This document shows positions 7,410-10,407 of a DNA stretch of 10,407 nt, piece after piece. Origin of the DNA: an uncultured Porphyromonadaceae bacterium (GTDB lineage Bacteria; Bacteroidota; Bacteroidia; Bacteroidales; Muribaculaceae); NCBI GenBank assembly GCA_905193995.1, contig CAJJQT010000044.1, positions 1-10,407 on the forward strand, in the 5' to 3' direction. The stretch's first letter is position 1; each line of letters starts with the position of its first letter. Made by a program: the position numbers and the translations under genes. The notes beneath the pieces are model-generated. The model made no database searches. It was not told where the DNA came from and saw only the letters and a program-made list of their open reading frames with translations.

Positions 7410-9296
7410 TTACCGAAGATATTTTTCGTAGAAATCAATATATGCTTCGTTGACAAGGCGGTTGCCCCCCGGAGTAGGATAGTCGCCGGAGAAGTACCAG
7501 TCGCCGGGATGATCCGGAATGGCCTTGTGCATCCCTTCGAGCGTCTGGTACAGTATTTCGACCTGTGCGCGGGGCGGGTTTTTGCTTTCCTCTACGAGAA
7601 GACGTGCGATGCGCTCCGATATCTCCTTGTCGGTGAACGGCGCGTAGATGGCCTTGACACAGTTGATTCGTTCGCTGTCGGGCAGTTCGCGCTGACGGAG
7701 GCATTCGCGGTATGTTTCCTCGATGACTGAGTTGCGGCCGGTCTCCTGCAGCAGGCGGATGGCGGCGTGAAAGGCGATGAACTGGCCCAGGCTCGACATA
7801 TCGATGCCGTAGTAATCGGGGTAGCGTACCTGAGGCGACGAGCTGACTATGATGATACGCTTCGGATTCAGCCGATCGAGCTGGCGCAGAATGGATTCGC
7901 GCAGGGTGGTGCCGCGGACTATGCTGTCGTCGATTACCACAAGATTGTCCTCGCCGGGACTTACCGTGCCGTAGGTCACGTCGTAGACGTGTGCGACCAT
8001 GTCGTTGCGCGACTCACCTTCGGTAATGAACGTACGCATCTTTACGTCCTTGACAGCTACTTTCTCGGCGCGTATACGCCGGGCGAGAATCTGTGAGAGT
8101 CTTTCGTCGGTCAGCGTGCCGTCGGCCGCATGGCTGCGGATATCCTCAAGCTTACAGCGGTCGAGTCTGCTCTCGAGCTTCCCGAGCATACCGAAGAAAG
8201 CAGCTTCGGCCGTGTTGGGGATGTAGGAAAAGACAGTGTGCTCGACGTCGTAGCTGACCATTTTCAGCAGGTCGCCGACGAGGTTGGCACCCAGAGCCTT
8301 GCGCTCGCTGTAGATGTCGGCGTCGCTGCCTCGCGAGAAGTAGATGCGCTCGAACGAGCACTGGCGGTTGTCGCCTTCAGGGAGTATTCGGCTGAGACTT
8401 ACGTCGCCGGCCTTGTTGACGATGAGCGCTTCGCCGGGACGTAGCGGCGACACCTTGTCGATGGCTACGTCGAAGCATGTCTGGATGACGGGGCGTTCCG
8501 AGGCGAGTACCACGACCTCGTCGTCGACGTAGTAGAAGGCCGGGCGTATGCCGTGGGGGTCGCGCAGGGCGAACATATCGCCCGAGCCTATGGCGCCGCA
8601 CATGACATATCCGCCGTCCCACTCCGGAGCCACCGGGCCGAGCACACGGGTCAGGTCGAGTTTGTCCTCAATGGTCAGTGCCAGAGTAGGGTCCTCGAGT
8701 TTATCGCGGTATTCGCGGTAGAGACGGTGGTTTTCCTTGTCGAGCGCGAATCCGAGCTGCTCGAGCAGCATGTTGGTGTCGCTGTATATGCGCGGATGCT
8801 GGCCAGTGGCCACTACGTTGTCGAACATCTGCGATACGTTGGTCATGTTGAAATTGCCGCAAAGCATTATCGAGCGCGAGCGCCAGTTGTTGCGTCGCAG
8901 CACGGGGTGTGCGTAGCAGATGCCGCTCTTGCCGGTTGTGGAGTAGCGCAGATGTCCCATGTAGAGGTTGCCGATATAGGGTACGTACTCCTCGACTTCG
9001 TTCGCATTCATCGAATTGAAATCGTGAGGTATCTCGTCGAATATACGGCCGAAGATTGTCGGGATGGCATCCTTGCCAAGAGCGCGGTCGCGGAAGATGA
9101 GCTCGTGGCCGGCCGGTGCGTGAAGCTTGATGACGCCCACGCCGGCGGCTTCCTGGCCGCGGTTGTGCTCCTTCTCCATCATCAGATAGAGCTTGTCGAG
9201 TCCGTAGCTGTATGTGCCGTATTTCCGGCGGTAGTATTCAAGTGGTTTGCGCAGCCTGATCATGGCTACGCCGCATTCGTGTTTAAGTGGTTCCAT
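7410..9296 (-). CDS. Long PurF-like amidophosphoribosyltransferase (class II glutamine amidotransferase)
   Basis: Two-domain enzyme: an Ntn-hydrolase glutaminase joined to a phosphoribosyltransferase, related to PurF, which makes 5-phosphoribosylamine from PRPP and glutamine. I place the start at the ATG at 9296: it gives 628 residues beginning MEPLKHECGV and overlaps the upstream stop as TAATG. Cys8 should be the N-terminal nucleophile after removal of seven residues. Other marks are GHLRYST (114-120), CGNFN (146-150) where PurF has HNGNL, YSDT (171-174), YFSRGSDADIYSERKALG (319-336) and the PRPP loop VIDDSIVRGTT (454-464). It is about 120-150 residues longer than E. coli or B. subtilis PurF, with extra sequence around 371-415 and after 520, and the usual GRSFI segment is altered (MRTFITEGESR, 420-430). 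The oxyanion-hole Asn appears replaced by Cys146. The PRPP site looks intact, but function may differ from purine synthesis, and a separate canonical PurF may exist elsewhere. Long PurF homologues of similar length are known in Bacteroides. Confidence 0.88.
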   Translation of the reverse strand: MEPLKHECGVAMIRLRKPLEYYRRKYGTYSYGLDKLYLMMEKEHNRGQEAAGVGVIKLHAPAGHELIFRDRALGKDAIPTIFGRIFDEIPHDFNSMNANEVEEYVPYIGNLYMGHLRYSTTGKSGICYAHPVLRRNNWRSRSIMLCGNFNMTNVSQMFDNVVATGQHPRIYSDTNMLLEQLGFALDKENHRLYREYRDKLEDPTLALTIEDKLDLTRVLGPVAPEWDGGYVMCGAIGSGDMFALRDPHGIRPAFYYVDDEVVVLASERPVIQTCFDVAIDKVSPLRPGEALIVNKAGDVSLSRILPEGDNRQCSFERIYFSRGSDADIYSERKALGANLVGDLLKMVSYDVEHTVFSYIPNTAEAAFFGMLGKLESRLDRCKLEDIRSHAADGTLTDERLSQILARRIRAEKVAVKDVKMRTFITEGESRNDMVAHVYDVTYGTVSPGEDNLVVIDDSIVRGTTLRESILRQLDRLNPKRIIIVSSSPQVRYPDYYGIDMSSLGQFIAFHAAIRLLQETGRNSVIEETYRECLRQRELPDSERINCVKAIYAPFTDKEISERIARLLVEESKNPPRAQVEILYQTLEGMHKAIPDHPGDWYFSGDYPTPGGNRLVNEAYIDFYEKYLR

Positions 9297-9298
9297 TA
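9294..9298 (-). promoter_or_regulatory. TAATG stop-start overlap coupling glnN to the purF-like gene
   Basis: On the - strand the glnN stop TAA (9298-9296) and the start ATG of the next gene (9296-9294) share the A at 9296. Such overlaps usually mean that ribosomes finishing the first gene restart on the second. This decides the start of the purF-like gene and shows that the two are cotranscribed. Confidence 0.85.
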
Positions 9299-10407
9299 AC
9301 GGATAAAGAGTAGTTCGCGGTATTTGGGAAGAGGCCACATCTCGTTGTCGACCATCAGCTCGAGTTTGTCGATATGTCGGCGGATGATCTCCATCGGGGG
9401 CACTACGTTATCGTGGTATGCGACGGCTTTCTCGCGCTCGTTTGTCAGCGCATTGGCTGCCTTGCGGGCGTCGATCATACGGTCGGTCTCGGTCTTGATG
9501 ATGTCCATATGGTCGCTGATCTTCTCGATAGTATCGAGATCGTGCGCTACGATCTTAGCTCCTTTCACTCCGGGGAAAAGCGACTTGACTTTCACCACGT
9601 TGTCGACAAGCATCGACTGATAGCGCGTGGCGACCGGTATAATATGGTTGATGGCCAGGTCGCCGAGTACACGGGCTTCGATCTGGACTTTCTTGGCGTA
9701 CATGTCCCACTTGACCTCGTTGCGGGCCTGAAGCTCGACCTCCGAGAACACGCCGGTGCGGCGGAACATTTCTACCGAGGACGGACGGAGGTAAGCGTCG
9801 AAGATCTTGGGAGCCGACGTCTCGCAGTCAAGTCCGCGGGCAGCCGCCTCGGCTTTCCATTCTTCGGAGTAGCCGTTGCCGTCGAAATGGATTGCTTTCG
9901 ATGACTTGATCAGGCGTCGGAGCTCCTCGAGGATGGCGTCGTCGAGATTCTTGCCCTTGGCGGTTTCGGCGGTGACTTTTTCGTAGAACTTGTTGAGCTG
10001 ATCGGCTACGGCGGCATTGAGCACGATCATGGAGCATGCGCAGTTGGCCGACGAGCCCACAGCTCGGAATTCGAAGCGGTTGCCGGTGAAAGCAAACGGC
10101 GACGTGCGGTTGCGGTCGGTGTTGTCGATCAGGATCTCCGGAATCTGCGCGAGGCCCACCGATACTCCTTCTTTCTTGGCGATAGCGCTCAGCTGGGCTT
10201 TGGTCGCATTCTCGAGCTTATCGAGAATGTCGGATATGGCTTTGCCGGTGAATATCGATATGATTGCCGGAGGTGCTTCGTTGGCTCCCAACCGGTGGCA
10301 GTTCGTCGCCGACATGATCGAGGCTTTGAGCAGGCCGTTGTGGTCGTGTACGGCAGCCATCACATTAATAATAAATGTGAGGAACTGCAGATTGTCGCGG
10401 TCGGTCT
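9296..10407 (-). CDS. glnN: Type III glutamine synthetase (5' partial)
   Basis: C-terminal part of the dodecameric type III glutamine synthetase, which makes glutamine from glutamate, ammonia and ATP in the cytosol. The frame stays open to the right edge; the in-window GTG/ATG at 10363/10360 is internal because recognisable family sequence (DNLQFLTFIINVMAAVHDH) runs through it. About 369 residues are visible, roughly half of the usual 700-730. Motifs include HRLGANEAPPAIISIF (from base 10297 leftward), the family signature RNRTSPFAFTGNRFEFRAVG (10114 to 10055) and FDGNGYSEEW (about 9886 to 9857). The last 120 or so residues are mainly helical, with charged stretches such as KTETDRMIDARKAAN, and end PLPKYRELLFIR. 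The gene is joined by TAATG overlap to a glutamine-using enzyme. Promoter and nitrogen-control sites would lie outside the window. Identity as GSIII and not GSI or GSII is secure from the signature. Confidence 0.96.
   Translation of the reverse strand, partial: TDRDNLQFLTFIINVMAAVHDHNGLLKASIMSATNCHRLGANEAPPAIISIFTGKAISDILDKLENATKAQLSAIAKKEGVSVGLAQIPEILIDNTDRNRTSPFAFTGNRFEFRAVGSSANCACSMIVLNAAVADQLNKFYEKVTAETAKGKNLDDAILEELRRLIKSSKAIHFDGNGYSEEWKAEAAARGLDCETSAPKIFDAYLRPSSVEMFRRTGVFSEVELQARNEVKWDMYAKKVQIEARVLGDLAINHIIPVATRYQSMLVDNVVKVKSLFPGVKGAKIVAHDLDTIEKISDHMDIIKTETDRMIDARKAANALTNEREKAVAYHDNVVPPMEIIRRHIDKLELMVDNEMWPLPKYRELLFIR

Noticed and set aside
6200..7453. A 417-codon + strand frame opposite the M13 peptidase
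   Set aside because: Antisense shadow of a gene whose catalytic motifs are all intact; no family resemblance.
8553..9299. A 248-codon + strand frame opposite the purF-like gene
   Set aside because: Shadow frame; valine/alanine-rich translation without a domain, overlapping the glutaminase domain coding region.
9297..9338. A 14-residue N-terminal extension of the purF-like protein (start at 9338)
   Set aside because: It would overlap glnN by 43 bp and move the nucleophile Cys to residue 22. The ATG at 9296 gives the TAATG overlap, the usual 628-residue length and a short cleavable propeptide.
10358..10363. GTG/ATG as the start of the glutamine synthetase gene
   Set aside because: Family-specific sequence continues in frame to the window edge, and 355 residues would be about half of a type III enzyme, so the start must lie outside.

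Overview
The window looks like a GC-rich chromosomal segment of a Bacteroidota bacterium, most likely order Bacteroidales and possibly a Muribaculaceae-type gut commensal; the family level is a guess. Three things point this way: a type III glutamine synthetase joined to a long (628-residue) amidophosphoribosyltransferase homologue; AT-rich intergenic gaps carrying TAnnTTTG promoter elements of the Bacteroides primary sigma factor type; and mostly no Shine-Dalgarno sequence in front of genes. Coding density is very high and the longest gap is 227 bp. I see no mobile element, tRNA, rRNA or CRISPR array.

Left part, + strand (1-2544): the 3' portion of a membrane-anchored MurF-type Mur ligase gene, whose 5' end lies outside the window, is followed after 15 bp by a D-alanine--D-alanine ligase gene and then a clear intrinsic terminator. 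Together they form the D-Ala-D-Ala branch of peptidoglycan precursor synthesis: Ddl makes the dipeptide and the MurF-like enzyme attaches it to the UDP-MurNAc-tripeptide.

Middle part, + strand (2545-5317): a single-gene unit for a ClpC-type AAA+ unfoldase. It has its own promoter and a leader of about 95 nt. The control region is unusual: two palindromes sharing the core TTCATGAA flank the promoter, and the leader opens with a strong GGAGG followed by a two-codon start-stop mini-ORF. A hairpin after clpC lies between two convergent genes and probably terminates transcription from both sides.

Right part, - strand (10407 down to 5336): transcription runs leftward through glnN (type III glutamine synthetase, 5' end outside the window), a PurF-like class II glutamine amidotransferase/phosphoribosyltransferase, and a secreted M13 (neprilysin/PepO) metallopeptidase. 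The glnN stop and the purF-like start share one base (TAATG), so a glutamine-making and a glutamine-using enzyme are probably translationally coupled. The peptidase has a candidate promoter of its own in the 58-bp gap upstream of it.

Most of the window is housekeeping. The parts most worth a second look are the clpC control region, the coupled glnN/purF-like pair with its divergent glutaminase motif, and the membrane-anchored MurF next to ddl.
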